DNA of 14,994 bases, from contig JBFHRO010000065.1 of the NCBI GenBank assembly GCA_041591635.1, forward strand, positions 1 to 14,994, written 5' to 3'. This document shows positions 1-7,511 of the stretch, one piece after another; the stretch's first letter is position 1; every line of letters starts with the position of its first letter. The position numbers and the translations under genes are program-made. The notes beneath the pieces are model-generated. The model saw only the letters and a list, made by a program, of their open reading frames with translations. It searched no databases and had not been told where the DNA came from. The DNA comes from JACKOD01 sp041591635. GTDB lineage: Bacteria; Pseudomonadota; Gammaproteobacteria; Pseudomonadales; Oleiphilaceae.

Positions 1-1
1 G

Positions 2-1039
2 GCGCTGGCCGATTTGCAGGCCTGGTGCGCCGCGCGTGGTTATCCGATGAGCGAGGCAGTGCGCAAGCAGGCGATGTTGCCGGCAGGGTGTGATCTGCTG
101 CCCAATAAGGTGGGCTCGGCCCCCGGTTTTTGCCTGAATCTCAACGGCTGCCTGGTGCTGTGTACGCCCGGCGTGCCGGTAGAGCTTGATGCGATGTTAA
201 CGGCTTCTGTGGTACCGGCAATAATGACCCGGTATCGCAAAGATCGCACGAGTGCCGAAGGGGGTGTCGGGGTGGAGGATTCCCTGTTTGTGAAAAAACT
301 TCAGGTTTTCGGCCTGGGGGAGTCAGCCATTGAAGCCAGAATTCGTGCCCGGCTGCCAGACTGGCCGGCACATATTCGCCTCGGGTTTCGTGCCGGCAGC
401 CGTTTGACCGATGTGAAGCTCACAACTCAGACCCGGTTGGCGCGGCAAGAGGTGCCTTACTGGTGTGGGCGCTTGCGCGATATTCTGGGGGCGCATGTGA
501 TTGGTGAGGACGACGCCTCGGTGGCAGATGCGCTGGTGAAGGCGTTGCTGGCAAAAAACCTCAAAGTCACCACGGCGGAATCCTGTACCGGTGGGCGCCT
601 TGCCTCGGCCATTACCGCCATTGCAGGAGCCTCTGCCGTGTTTGAGGCCGGCTGGGTGACGTACGCCAATACCATGAAGACGCAGCTGCTTGGCGTTGAT
701 GCCCTCGCGCTGGAGCGAGAGGGCGCAGTGAGCGAGCCGGTCGTGCGGCAGATGCTGGCAGGTGCCCTGGCTCGCAGCGGCGCCGATCTTGGAGTGGCGG
801 TGTCGGGCATCGCGGGCCCTGGCGGCGGGTCGCCGGCCAAGCCCGTAGGGCTGGTCTGGATCGCTTGGGGGCAGGCGCAGGCTATGCGTGCGCAGGCCTT
901 GTATTTTCCGGCGCCCCGTGACCTTTTTCAGCTTCGTGTCACACAGGTGGGGCTCGATTTGATGCGTCGTTTGGCGCTGGGTCTGGTGGAGCCACCGGCG
1001 TACTTGTCAGAGCGCGCATTCCTGCCGCCTCAGGCCTGA
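2..1039 (+). CDS. cinA: CinA family protein, 5'-truncated (nicotinamide-nucleotide amidohydrolase domain)
   Basis: The reading frame is open from the first bases, so the window cuts the gene and the true start lies upstream. The visible first third matches the end of the MoaB/MogA-like N-terminal domain of CinA (LLPNKVGSAPGF, then CTPGVPVELDAM, the usual PGVPxE element). The last ~160 residues are a complete PncC/CinA C-terminal domain, with TAESCTGG near residue 190, the VTYAN segment, GAVSEPVV and the AVSGIAGPGGG signature. In known members this domain deamidates nicotinamide mononucleotide to nicotinate mononucleotide in pyridine-nucleotide recycling; the N-terminal domain of full-length CinA has been linked to ADP-ribose pyrophosphatase activity. 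It is cytoplasmic. The stop codon lies inside a perfect palindrome that looks like its terminator. Family identification is very secure; whether the missing N-terminus is intact cannot be seen. Confidence 0.95.
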   Translation, partial: ALADLQAWCAARGYPMSEAVRKQAMLPAGCDLLPNKVGSAPGFCLNLNGCLVLCTPGVPVELDAMLTASVVPAIMTRYRKDRTSAEGGVGVEDSLFVKKLQVFGLGESAIEARIRARLPDWPAHIRLGFRAGSRLTDVKLTTQTRLARQEVPYWCGRLRDILGAHVIGEDDASVADALVKALLAKNLKVTTAESCTGGRLASAITAIAGASAVFEAGWVTYANTMKTQLLGVDALALEREGAVSEPVVRQMLAGALARSGADLGVAVSGIAGPGGGSPAKPVGLVWIAWGQAQAMRAQALYFPAPRDLFQLRVTQVGLDLMRRLALGLVEPPAYLSERAFLPPQA

Positions 1040-1056
1040 GGCGAGGCAGGTGTTTT
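1021..1056 (+). terminator. Intrinsic terminator of cinA, overlapping its stop codon
   Basis: Bases 1026-1043 are a perfect 18-bp palindrome (CGCCTCAGG / CCTGAGGCG), and outer arms CCTGCC (1021-1026) and GGCAGG (1045-1050) extend the stem to about 14 bp with a two-base bulge. It is followed by TGTTTTGTG. The cinA stop (1037-1039) sits in the right arm. Stem strength and the short T-rich tail support rho-independent termination; the tail is imperfect. Confidence 0.6.
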
Positions 1057-1102
1057 GTGCCAATGCCAGCGCAGGCAGGCACTGGATGCCCGATGGGCGC
1101 AT

Positions 1103-1110
1103 GCTATACT
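1103..1110 (+). promoter_or_regulatory. Candidate extended -10 promoter for efpL
   Basis: TGCTATACT contains a -10 hexamer TATACT (1105-1110, 5 of 6 consensus) with a TG one base upstream (1102-1103), i.e. an extended -10. No good -35 is seen at the usual distance. It is 65 bp before the efpL start and just after the cinA terminator, so efpL is probably transcribed independently. Confidence 0.45.
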
Positions 1111-1174
1111 TCGGCGCCGTCTGCGTACGGCCGGTTGTTCCACCTTTCCCATGGTTTTCCCAAGAGATACTGCT

Positions 1175-1744
1175 ATGCCCAAGGCGAATGAACTCAAGCG
1201 CGGAGAAGTTGTGTCCTATAACGGACAATTGTTGTTGATCAAGGATATCGAGGTTCAGAGCCCCAGTGCCAGGGGTGCTGCAACGCTCTACAAAATGCGC
1301 TTTAGCGATGTACGCTCGGGCGGCAAGGTCGAGGAGCGCTTCAAGGGTGACGAGGTGCTTGAGCGGGTGGATCTGGTGCGTCGCACGACAACCTTGTCCT
1401 ATGTGGACGGCGATGACTATGTGTTCATGGATGCGGAAGATTACACCCAGTTTACCTTCAAAAAATCCGACATCGAAGACGAGTTGGCGTTTATCACCGA
1501 AGACACCCGGGACATCATGGTGCTTATGGTGGAAGACGACCTGATCGGCATTGAACTGCCTCAGTGGGTCGAGATGGAGATTGTCGAAACCGTGCCAGCC
1601 ATGAAAGCGGCCTCTGCCAGTGCCCGCACCAAGCCCGCCACCCTGGTGACCGGTCTGGTGATTACTGTGCCTGAATACCTGGAGGCGGGTGAGCGGATAA
1701 AGATACACACGGGTGAGCGGCGTTTCATGGGGCGCGCCGACTGA
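1175..1744 (+). CDS. efpL: Elongation factor P-like protein EfpL (YeiP)
   Basis: This is a paralogue of elongation factor P. EF-P binds between the ribosomal P and E sites and relieves stalling at proline-rich and other difficult sequences; the YeiP/EfpL subfamily has a related role. The 189-residue product starting at the ATG of MPKANELKRGEVV matches E. coli YeiP (about 190 aa) end to end. It has an N-terminal KOW-like domain (~1-65), a central OB fold (~66-125: RRTTTLSYVDGDDYVFMDAEDY) and a C-terminal OB fold (~130-185) with ASASARTKPATL and EYLEAGERIKI. The loop that carries the modified lysine in true EF-P reads QSPSARGAATLY, with Arg33 at the tip, as in EfpL; the modified lysine is therefore absent. 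The longer upstream open frame (from 1055) runs through the promoter and terminator and is not used. The gene appears monocistronic. Confidence 0.95.
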   Translation: MPKANELKRGEVVSYNGQLLLIKDIEVQSPSARGAATLYKMRFSDVRSGGKVEERFKGDEVLERVDLVRRTTTLSYVDGDDYVFMDAEDYTQFTFKKSDIEDELAFITEDTRDIMVLMVEDDLIGIELPQWVEMEIVETVPAMKAASASARTKPATLVTGLVITVPEYLEAGERIKIHTGERRFMGRAD

Positions 1745-1797
1745 GTCGACGTTTGTCGTGGTGAATGAGCAGGCATCCGCCACGAGTACATTGCGAT

Positions 1798-1819
1798 ACA
1801 ATTTTTCCCGCAAAATTGT
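1798..1819. repeat. Inverted repeat upstream of the deaD promoter (possible operator)
   Basis: ACAATTTT (1798-1805) and AAAATTGT (1812-1819) form a perfect 8-bp inverted repeat separated by TCCCGC. It lies about 45-65 bp upstream of the probable deaD transcription start and shortly after efpL. The arms are AT-rich and no T-tract follows, so a DNA-binding site is more likely than a terminator. The binding protein is unknown. Confidence 0.4.
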
Positions 1820-1850
1820 GATAAAGTGTGCAAGGTTTGCGCAATCCAGA

Positions 1851-1856
1851 TATAAT
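1851..1856 (+). promoter_or_regulatory. Promoter -10 element of deaD
   Basis: A perfect TATAAT stands 51 bp before the deaD ATG, in an otherwise AT-rich stretch. The region 16-18 bp upstream (about 1827-1834) has no convincing -35 hexamer, so the promoter may rely on an activator or on UP-like AT-rich sequence. The implied 5' untranslated region is about 45 nt, with a pyrimidine-rich run (CCCCTTTTTCTTCCTCCTC). Confidence 0.5.
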
Positions 1857-1907
1857 TTCGTCCCCTTTTTCTTCCTCCTCAGTGCTTAGCCGCAAAGGTA
1901 ATTTTTG

Positions 1908-3815
1908 ATGTCGTCCCAACCCCTTCGTTTCAAGGATCTTGAACTTGCTCCCGCTTTATTAAAAGTGCTGGAGGAGATTGGCTATGAGAGCCCCTCCCCC
2001 ATTCAGGCTGCCAGTATTCCTCATTTGGCTCTCGGAAAAGATCTGCTGGGGCAAGCCCAGACCGGTACCGGCAAAACGGCGGCTTTTGCGCTGCCCTTGC
2101 TGACCAAGCTGGATATCTCCATGACGCAGCCACAAGTGCTGGTACTGGCACCCACGCGGGAGCTGGCCATTCAGGTTGCCGAAGCATTTCAGACCTATGC
2201 CCGTGAAATGAAGGGTTTTCATGTATTGCCAATCTATGGCGGTGCGGCCTATGACAGCCAGATTCGCCAGTTGAAGCGTGGCGTGCACGTTGTGGTCGGA
2301 ACGCCTGGGCGGGTTATGGATCACATGCGTAAAGGCACGCTCAAACTTGAAAGCCTGAAAGCGCTGGTGCTGGACGAAGCCGACGAAATGCTGCGCATGG
2401 GCTTTATCGATGATGTTGAGTGGATTCTTGAGCAAACCCCTCCCCAGCGTCAGATTGCGTTGTTCTCGGCCACCATGCCGCCAGTGATTCGCAAAATTGC
2501 CCAGCGTTATCTGAGCTCTCCGGTAGAAGTCAAAATCGAAGTCCAGACCACCACGGCAGCCACCATTCGCCAGCGCTACTGGCAGGTCAGCGGTATTCAC
2601 AAGCTTGATGCACTTACAAGGATGCTGGAAGTCGAATCGTTTGACGGCATGATCATTTTTGTGCGCACCAAGACGGCAACGGTTGAGCTGGCAGAAAAAC
2701 TCGAAGCACGCGGGTATTCCGCGGCGGCATTGAACGGCGATATTTCCCAGGCTCTGCGTGAGCGCACCGTGGAGCAGATCAAGTCTGGCAAGCTCGATAT
2801 TCTGGTGGCTACCGACGTAGCCGCTCGCGGCCTGGACGTTGAACGGGTCAGTCACGTGATTAACTACGATATTCCGTACGATACCGAAGCCTATGTGCAT
2901 CGCATCGGTCGCACCGGCCGGGCCGGCCGGACAGGCGATGCCATCCTGTTTGTGGCCCCCCGCGAGCGCCGCCTGCTGGCGGCCATCGAAAAGGCGACAC
3001 GGCAGAAAATTACGCCCATGCAGCTGCCTTCGGTGTCGGATGTCAATAATCAGCGTGTCATCAAATTCAAGCAGCGAATCACCGATGCGCTGGCTCTGGA
3101 AGGGCGCGACGAGTTTGCTCGCCTGATCCAGGAATATCAGCAAGAGCACGGAGTGGAAGCAGAAGATGTGGCGATCGCGCTGGCACGTCTGCTTCAGGGC
3201 GACGAGCCCCTGTTTCTGGATCCAAAGAAAGACGAAGTTGCCGCCAGCGCGGGCAGGGAGAGGGGCGAGCGTGAAAAGCCGGGGCGTGACGACGCGCGGG
3301 AGCCGCGTCGCAAGGAGATCCGCACTATTGAGCTGCAGCCGCGGCCATTGAAAGAGCATCCTGAGGTGGCCATGGTGCGTTACCGCGTTGATGTCGGGTA
3401 TGACGATGGGGTAAAGCCCGGAAATCTGGTTGGCGCGATTGCCAATGAAGCCGGCATCGAAAGTGCCTATATAGGTCACATCGAGATTTACGATAATTGC
3501 GCCACCATCGACTTGCCTGCGGGGATGCCGGCAGAGGTTGAGCAGGAGTTGCGCAAGGTGTGGGTGTGCCAAAAGCAGCTGGGTATTCGTCCGGTGACCG
3601 CGGACGATGCACAGGCGGAAGTCAGTGCACGGCGCGCACCGGGTGGCAAGCCGGGGGGGCGCCCCGCCGGTGGATTTAATAAACGTGGCGATGACAAGCG
3701 CGGCGGTGGTGGTCGACGTTTTGATTCTGATCGCAAGCCAGGAGGCCCGCGTCGGTCGGATGAAGGCCGCAAGCCGGGTGAAGGCCACAGGCGCAAACCA
3801 ACGTCGCAGAGCTAA
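1908..3815 (+). CDS. deaD: DEAD-box ATP-dependent RNA helicase DeaD/CsdA
   Basis: DeaD (CsdA) is a cytoplasmic ATP-dependent RNA helicase that helps assemble the large ribosomal subunit, unwinds structured mRNA and takes part in mRNA decay, especially in the cold. The 635-residue length is close to E. coli DeaD. Visible motifs in order: Q motif (FKDLELAP with Gln33), Walker A AQTGTGKT (50-57), PTREL (82-86), TPGR (132-135), DEAD (156-159), SAT, then the second RecA domain with TDVAARGLDVERV and YVHRIGRTGRAGR. Residues ~487-560 form a DbpA/CsdA-type RNA-binding domain (MVRYRVDVGYDDG, then IGHIEIYDNCATIDLP), followed by a Gly/Arg/Lys-rich disordered tail. I chose the ATG because AAAGG (1894-1898) lies 9 nt upstream; a TTG one codon earlier is possible. 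A G7 run (3653-3659) lies in the tail coding region. Confidence 0.97.
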   Translation: MSSQPLRFKDLELAPALLKVLEEIGYESPSPIQAASIPHLALGKDLLGQAQTGTGKTAAFALPLLTKLDISMTQPQVLVLAPTRELAIQVAEAFQTYAREMKGFHVLPIYGGAAYDSQIRQLKRGVHVVVGTPGRVMDHMRKGTLKLESLKALVLDEADEMLRMGFIDDVEWILEQTPPQRQIALFSATMPPVIRKIAQRYLSSPVEVKIEVQTTTAATIRQRYWQVSGIHKLDALTRMLEVESFDGMIIFVRTKTATVELAEKLEARGYSAAALNGDISQALRERTVEQIKSGKLDILVATDVAARGLDVERVSHVINYDIPYDTEAYVHRIGRTGRAGRTGDAILFVAPRERRLLAAIEKATRQKITPMQLPSVSDVNNQRVIKFKQRITDALALEGRDEFARLIQEYQQEHGVEAEDVAIALARLLQGDEPLFLDPKKDEVAASAGRERGEREKPGRDDAREPRRKEIRTIELQPRPLKEHPEVAMVRYRVDVGYDDGVKPGNLVGAIANEAGIESAYIGHIEIYDNCATIDLPAGMPAEVEQELRKVWVCQKQLGIRPVTADDAQAEVSARRAPGGKPGGRPAGGFNKRGDDKRGGGGRRFDSDRKPGGPRRSDEGRKPGEGHRRKPTSQS

Positions 3816-3832
3816 ACTTCCACTGACATTGG

Positions 3833-3877
3833 TCAACCGCAACGCATTTTTTCAGGCTAGACTTGCTTTGCGGTTGA
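3833..3877. repeat. Perfect 10-bp inverted repeat between deaD and the acyltransferase
   Basis: TCAACCGCAA (3833-3842) and TTGCGGTTGA (3868-3877) are exactly complementary, separated by 25 bases containing a T6 run. No T-tract follows either arm, so it is not a standard intrinsic terminator, although the position (17 bp after the deaD stop) fits a 3'-end stabilising or processing hairpin. The next gene starts 67 bp downstream. Confidence 0.45.
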
Positions 3878-3944
3878 GCTTACAGGTGTGAGTCTGCTTG
3901 TCCTCATGTAAAATAGGCCGCCAAATCTTTTCTTCGGAGGCCTT

Positions 3945-4514
3945 GTGCAACGAACTATTTACCATACCCCGATACTGCGGGAAATCATGCGCGGCCTTTG
4001 CTGGTTGTGCCTGAAACTCACCGGCTGGAAATTGCAGGGAACACCGCCCTCCGAGCCAAAGTATGTCCTCATTGCTGTCCCCCACACGTCAAATTGGGAT
4101 TTTCCCATTACGCTGGCCATGGCATTTGTGTTGCGATTTGACATTTACTGGATGGGCAAGAAAAGTCTTTTCAATGGCATGGCCGGACCCATCATGCGTT
4201 GGCTGGGGGGGATCGCCATCGACAGAAGCAAAAGCAACAATGTCGTCGATCAGATGATTGCCCAGTTCCAGAGCCATGACAGTCTGGTAGTGGCCATTCC
4301 ACCGGAAGGCACAAGATCGCAGGTGCAAAAATGGAAAACCGGTTTTTATCACATCGCTCACGGTGCCAAGGTGCCAATAGCGCTTGGTTTTCTTGACTAT
4401 CAACGCAAAATCGGCGGTTTTGGGCCAACATTCTACCCCACCGGGGATTTCGACAAGGATATTGCCGAGATACGCGCTTTTTATCACGGCATCACCGGTA
4501 AATACCCCAATTAA
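3945..4514 (+). CDS. PlsC-type lysophospholipid acyltransferase family protein
   Basis: This is a short (189-residue) acyltransferase of the PlsC/glycerolipid superfamily, which transfers fatty acyl groups to lysophospholipids or related hydroxyl acceptors at the inner face of the cytoplasmic membrane. The catalytic H-x4-D motif is HTSNWD (His47, Asp52), and the third block is PPEGTRS (about 119-125), which contacts the phosphate of the acceptor in relatives. Residues ~10-30 (IMRGLCWLCLKLTGW) could form a membrane-associated helix. The start is GTG: GGAGG (3936-3940) is only 4 nt upstream, and the next in-frame ATG (3987) would remove part of the conserved N-terminus. True PlsC enzymes are longer (~240 aa), so the acceptor is uncertain. 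A possible -10 (TAAAAT, 3909-3914) precedes it and a strong terminator follows, so it is probably a single-gene unit. Confidence 0.88.
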   Translation: MQRTIYHTPILREIMRGLCWLCLKLTGWKLQGTPPSEPKYVLIAVPHTSNWDFPITLAMAFVLRFDIYWMGKKSLFNGMAGPIMRWLGGIAIDRSKSNNVVDQMIAQFQSHDSLVVAIPPEGTRSQVQKWKTGFYHIAHGAKVPIALGFLDYQRKIGGFGPTFYPTGDFDKDIAEIRAFYHGITGKYPN

Positions 4515-4529
4515 TCTTCTCGTATTTGC

Positions 4530-4568
4530 CAAGCGCCTGAAATTTCAGGCGCTTGCGGCCTTCGTTTT
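4530..4568 (+). terminator. Rho-independent terminator after the acyltransferase gene
   Basis: CAAGCGCCTGA (4530-4540) and TCAGGCGCTTG (4545-4555) form an 11-bp perfect stem with an AATT loop 15 bp after the stop codon. It is followed by CGGCCTTCGTTTTGT, a T-rich stretch a few bases off the stem. Stem length, small loop and location make a terminator likely; the displaced T-run lowers certainty. Confidence 0.65.
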
Positions 4569-4786
4569 GTAATAACACTTGTCTCGTTCCCGTTTGCAAC
4601 AGTCTTTCAAGTGAAAGCCGCAGAAGATGGTCGTGCATCTCTGGTATGTTGCCAATTTTGCATTAAGCTTATTGGGTTACGCCCAAGGACGGGATGCCTT
4701 GTGTTTGTCTGGCAGATTGATGTTGTGGGTGATATTTGAAACGAACTCTCAGTTATCTTACGAATGCTGATGGAGGCATCAGTCCC

Positions 4787-6175
4787 GTGGCTTACGATCG
4801 TTTTGTCCCCGATGAATACACGCGGCGCCTTGCGCAGATCAATCAAAGCAATCCCGTGATGGCCAGTGTCGATATCTATAATTCGGCAGGTGCCTTGCTT
4901 GCGGGAAAGGGCACGGAAATCAGTGCCTCCGTGGCGGACAAGATACTCAAGCATCGTCTGGCGGCGGCACTGGAGGAGCAGGTCGCCTTGACCCGCTCGA
5001 TTTCGGCCGACGAATTGTTCGAGGAGTTTCAGAATTTCTTCCGGTGCAATGACGATTGTGAGCGGATCCAGCAGGTCCACGGCGATGAAGCCCTGCTTCG
5101 AGAGATGTGTCAGGCCTACGCCGGCCATCCTCTGCTGGTACAGAAATTCACCGTGTTCGCGACTGAGCTGCGAACCGAACTGCCGCGCAGCCTGTTCTGT
5201 GCCTGGTTTGGATTGCTGCTTTGCAAACGCTTGAAGCTGCCACTGGCAGAGTGCAGGCAAGTCTTTCTGGCTGCCTTGCTCCAGGATGTAGGTTTGTTGC
5301 ACCTGGCGCCCGAGGCGCTGACACCGCAAGGTGACGCCAGGCTGATAAAAATGTACCGCAGTCATCCGGTAATTGCGGCGGCATTTGCGAAATTGGTTCC
5401 GACGCTGCCTCGCGAGGTGGCTGAACTGATCCAGGTGCATCACGAGAATTTTGAGGGCACAGGAATCCCCTTTGCCAAAGCCGTGCAGAAAATGCCGTTG
5501 CTGGCCCAGTTGACGGTGGCTTGTAATCTGATTTTCGATTGCCAGCATGGGATTGCGGATCGTCCCTTTCTTTTGGGGCAGTTGTTGCCCGCCTTGCGGG
5601 TGTACAGCACCCTCTATAATCGTGCCGTGTTTGGCGAGGCCTTTGTGCTGGTTTCCCACACCAAAGCATTGTTGCCCCAGTTGCAGGATACGCCGGAGCG
5701 TTTTCGGCAGTTCGTGTCGGCGTTGTTGTTTCGCTATGCCTTTTTGGTCAACTGGTTTAAGGAGGTGCAGGTTGTCACCGTCAAGATCTGGGAGGCCACC
5801 AAAGGCAAGCACACAGGTGCGCTGATCAATCTTGCCCAGAGCATACGGATAACGGTTTCCTCCAGCGGGGTCTTGTCTGAAGGCATGGTGCGCTGGGTGT
5901 CTCACGTCGAGGAGAACGTGTTGCGTGAGGCGGCGGAGGAAATGCAGGATATTTATTTGCTGCAGTGGATTCTGGAAGCTTTGCTGGTGCGGTTCATGCG
6001 CTGTCTGGAGTCGCTTGAGCAAAGTAGCGATCCGGCCATCAAGGAAATACAGGCGCCCATCACCAAAGCGCTGCGAGCCATGGTGGCGATGGAAAAGCAC
6101 CTGCGCCCCCAGAGCCTGACGTTGCGGGAAGAAGAAGAGGTAACCTTCAATCTCGAATCCCTGTTTGCCGATTAG
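4787..6175 (+). CDS. Degenerate HD-GYP-like domain protein
   Basis: The central part resembles the HD-GYP family, metal-dependent phosphodiesterases that degrade cyclic di-GMP, but its active site is altered. The usual HD pair reads QD (LLQDVGLLHLAPEAL, about residues 164-178) and the lysine that normally follows (DIGK) is missing. The later elements RSHPVIAAAF and HHENFEGTGIP correspond to the H, HH and GYP positions, with GIP instead of GYP. It is probably a non-catalytic sensor or scaffold, by analogy with other degenerate HD-GYP proteins; that is inference. The N-terminal ~140 residues and the largely helical C-terminal ~200 residues match nothing I recognise. No signal peptide is evident. 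The GTG start is preferred because GGAGG (4772-4776) lies 10 nt before it; an upstream TTG (4736, 479 aa) has no good ribosome binding site. An HDOD-type relationship is an alternative. Confidence 0.75.
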   Translation: MAYDRFVPDEYTRRLAQINQSNPVMASVDIYNSAGALLAGKGTEISASVADKILKHRLAAALEEQVALTRSISADELFEEFQNFFRCNDDCERIQQVHGDEALLREMCQAYAGHPLLVQKFTVFATELRTELPRSLFCAWFGLLLCKRLKLPLAECRQVFLAALLQDVGLLHLAPEALTPQGDARLIKMYRSHPVIAAAFAKLVPTLPREVAELIQVHHENFEGTGIPFAKAVQKMPLLAQLTVACNLIFDCQHGIADRPFLLGQLLPALRVYSTLYNRAVFGEAFVLVSHTKALLPQLQDTPERFRQFVSALLFRYAFLVNWFKEVQVVTVKIWEATKGKHTGALINLAQSIRITVSSSGVLSEGMVRWVSHVEENVLREAAEEMQDIYLLQWILEALLVRFMRCLESLEQSSDPAIKEIQAPITKALRAMVAMEKHLRPQSLTLREEEEVTFNLESLFAD

Positions 6176-6188
6176 TCGTGGCCTTGCG

Positions 6189-7364
6189 CTAGCTAAATGC
6201 CGCCAAGCCGGTTTGCGCTCGCCCCAGAATCAGGGCGTGTATGTCCTGTGTGCCCTCATAGGTGTTGACGGTTTCGAGATTCAGCAAGTGACGTATCACC
6301 TGGTAATCCAGCGAGATGCCGTTGGCCCCCAGCATGTCACGCGCCGCGCGAGCGACGTCGAGTGCCTTTTTGCAGCTGTTGCGCTTGATGAGTGAGATGA
6401 GTTCGGGCGCACACTTGTCCTGATCCATCAGGCGGCCCGCTTGCAGGCATGCCTGTAGACCAAGACTGATTTCAGTTTGCATGTCTGCCAGCTTGAGCTG
6501 GATGAGTTGGTTCGCTGCCAGCGGGCGCCCAAACTGCCGCCGGTTCAATACGTAGGTGCGAGCCTGATGCCAGCAGTCCTCCGCGGCCCCCAGTGCCCCC
6601 CAGGCAATGCCAAAACGTGCTTTGTTAAGGCAGCTAAAGGGTGCCCCCAGACCGTTAGCCCCTGGCAGGCGCCGGGTTTCGTCTACCCAGACATCCTGCA
6701 TGACAATTTCGCCGGTGATAGACGCGCGCAGGGATGCCTTGCGGGTAATGACGGGGGTGCTGAGGCCGGGTGTCGCGCGATCGAGAACGAAGCCGGTAAT
6801 TTTGCCATCAAGCTTTGCCCACACCACAAGCACATCGGCAATGGGGCTGTTGGTGATCCACATTTTGCTGCCGTTGAGGCGATAGCCGTTATTTTCCCGT
6901 TGAGCGGTGGTGCGCATGCTGCCGGGGTCTGATCCCGAATCCGGTTCGGTCAGACCAAAGCAACCTACCCATTCGCCACTGGCCAGACGCGGCAGGTAGT
7001 GGTGGCGTTGCCAGTCGGAACCAAAACGATAGATAGGGTACATGACCAGTGATGACTGCACGCTCATGGCCGAGCGATAGCCGCTATCGACCCCTTCGAT
7101 TTCCCGGGCGATCAGGCCGTAGCTGACGTGGTTGACATCAGCCCCGCCAAAGGTGCTGGGAAGCGTGGCACCGAGCAGGCCCAGCGCACCCATTTCCGTC
7201 ATGATGGCTCGATCAAAGGTTTCATCGGCAAAGGCGGTGGTTATTCGTGGTCGAAGCCGGGTGTGTGCATAGTGCCGGGCCGCATCACGCACCTGCCGTT
7301 CCTCATCGCTGAGTTGCTGTTCAAGAAGAAAAGGGTCCTGCCACTGAAATGCTGCAGTCGTCAT
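6189..7364 (-). CDS. gcdH: Glutaryl-CoA dehydrogenase (acyl-CoA dehydrogenase family)
   Basis: This FAD enzyme oxidises and decarboxylates glutaryl-CoA to crotonyl-CoA in the degradation of lysine, tryptophan and related glutarate-forming compounds, in the cytoplasm. The 391-residue product has the glutaryl-CoA dehydrogenase hallmarks: WQDPFLL at the N-terminus, GVDSGYRSAMSVQSSL with the substrate-binding arginine, CFGLTEPDSGSDPGSM, WITNSPIADVLVVWAK (FAD-binding middle domain), RQFGRPLAANQL, and NTYEGTQDIHALILGRA with the catalytic base glutamate near residue 370. The ATG at 7364 is chosen because GAGG precedes it by about 9 nt and it gives the normal length; the frame is open 28 codons further upstream but that extension is not conserved-looking. 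It stands alone: no electron-transfer flavoprotein, CoA-transferase or LysR regulator is adjacent. It converges on the HD-GYP-like gene with only 13 bp between stops and no visible terminator. Confidence 0.96.
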   Translation of the reverse strand: MTTAAFQWQDPFLLEQQLSDEERQVRDAARHYAHTRLRPRITTAFADETFDRAIMTEMGALGLLGATLPSTFGGADVNHVSYGLIAREIEGVDSGYRSAMSVQSSLVMYPIYRFGSDWQRHHYLPRLASGEWVGCFGLTEPDSGSDPGSMRTTAQRENNGYRLNGSKMWITNSPIADVLVVWAKLDGKITGFVLDRATPGLSTPVITRKASLRASITGEIVMQDVWVDETRRLPGANGLGAPFSCLNKARFGIAWGALGAAEDCWHQARTYVLNRRQFGRPLAANQLIQLKLADMQTEISLGLQACLQAGRLMDQDKCAPELISLIKRNSCKKALDVARAARDMLGANGISLDYQVIRHLLNLETVNTYEGTQDIHALILGRAQTGLAAFS

Positions 7365-7511
7365 GGTGACGGCCTCTTGCGAAAGGGGGTAATTCAAGTT
7401 TAGCTCAGTTGGGCGATGGCCGGGATCAAAAGGCGTGGTGGTCGGCATGGGATGTCGCCGGGTTTTGGCTATACTTCGGTCAGTATCAGTAGGCGTTACA
7501 GGTAACGGGAT

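Noticed and set aside
1959..3842. Long minus-strand open frame opposite deaD
   Set aside because: The plus strand encodes an unmistakable DEAD-box helicase with all motifs; the antisense translation has no recognisable domain and reflects codon bias.
4607..6100. Long minus-strand open frame opposite the HD-GYP-like gene
   Set aside because: Its translation is His/Gln/Arg-rich without domain structure, typical of an antisense shadow; the plus strand has the HHE and GxGIP elements and a ribosome binding site.
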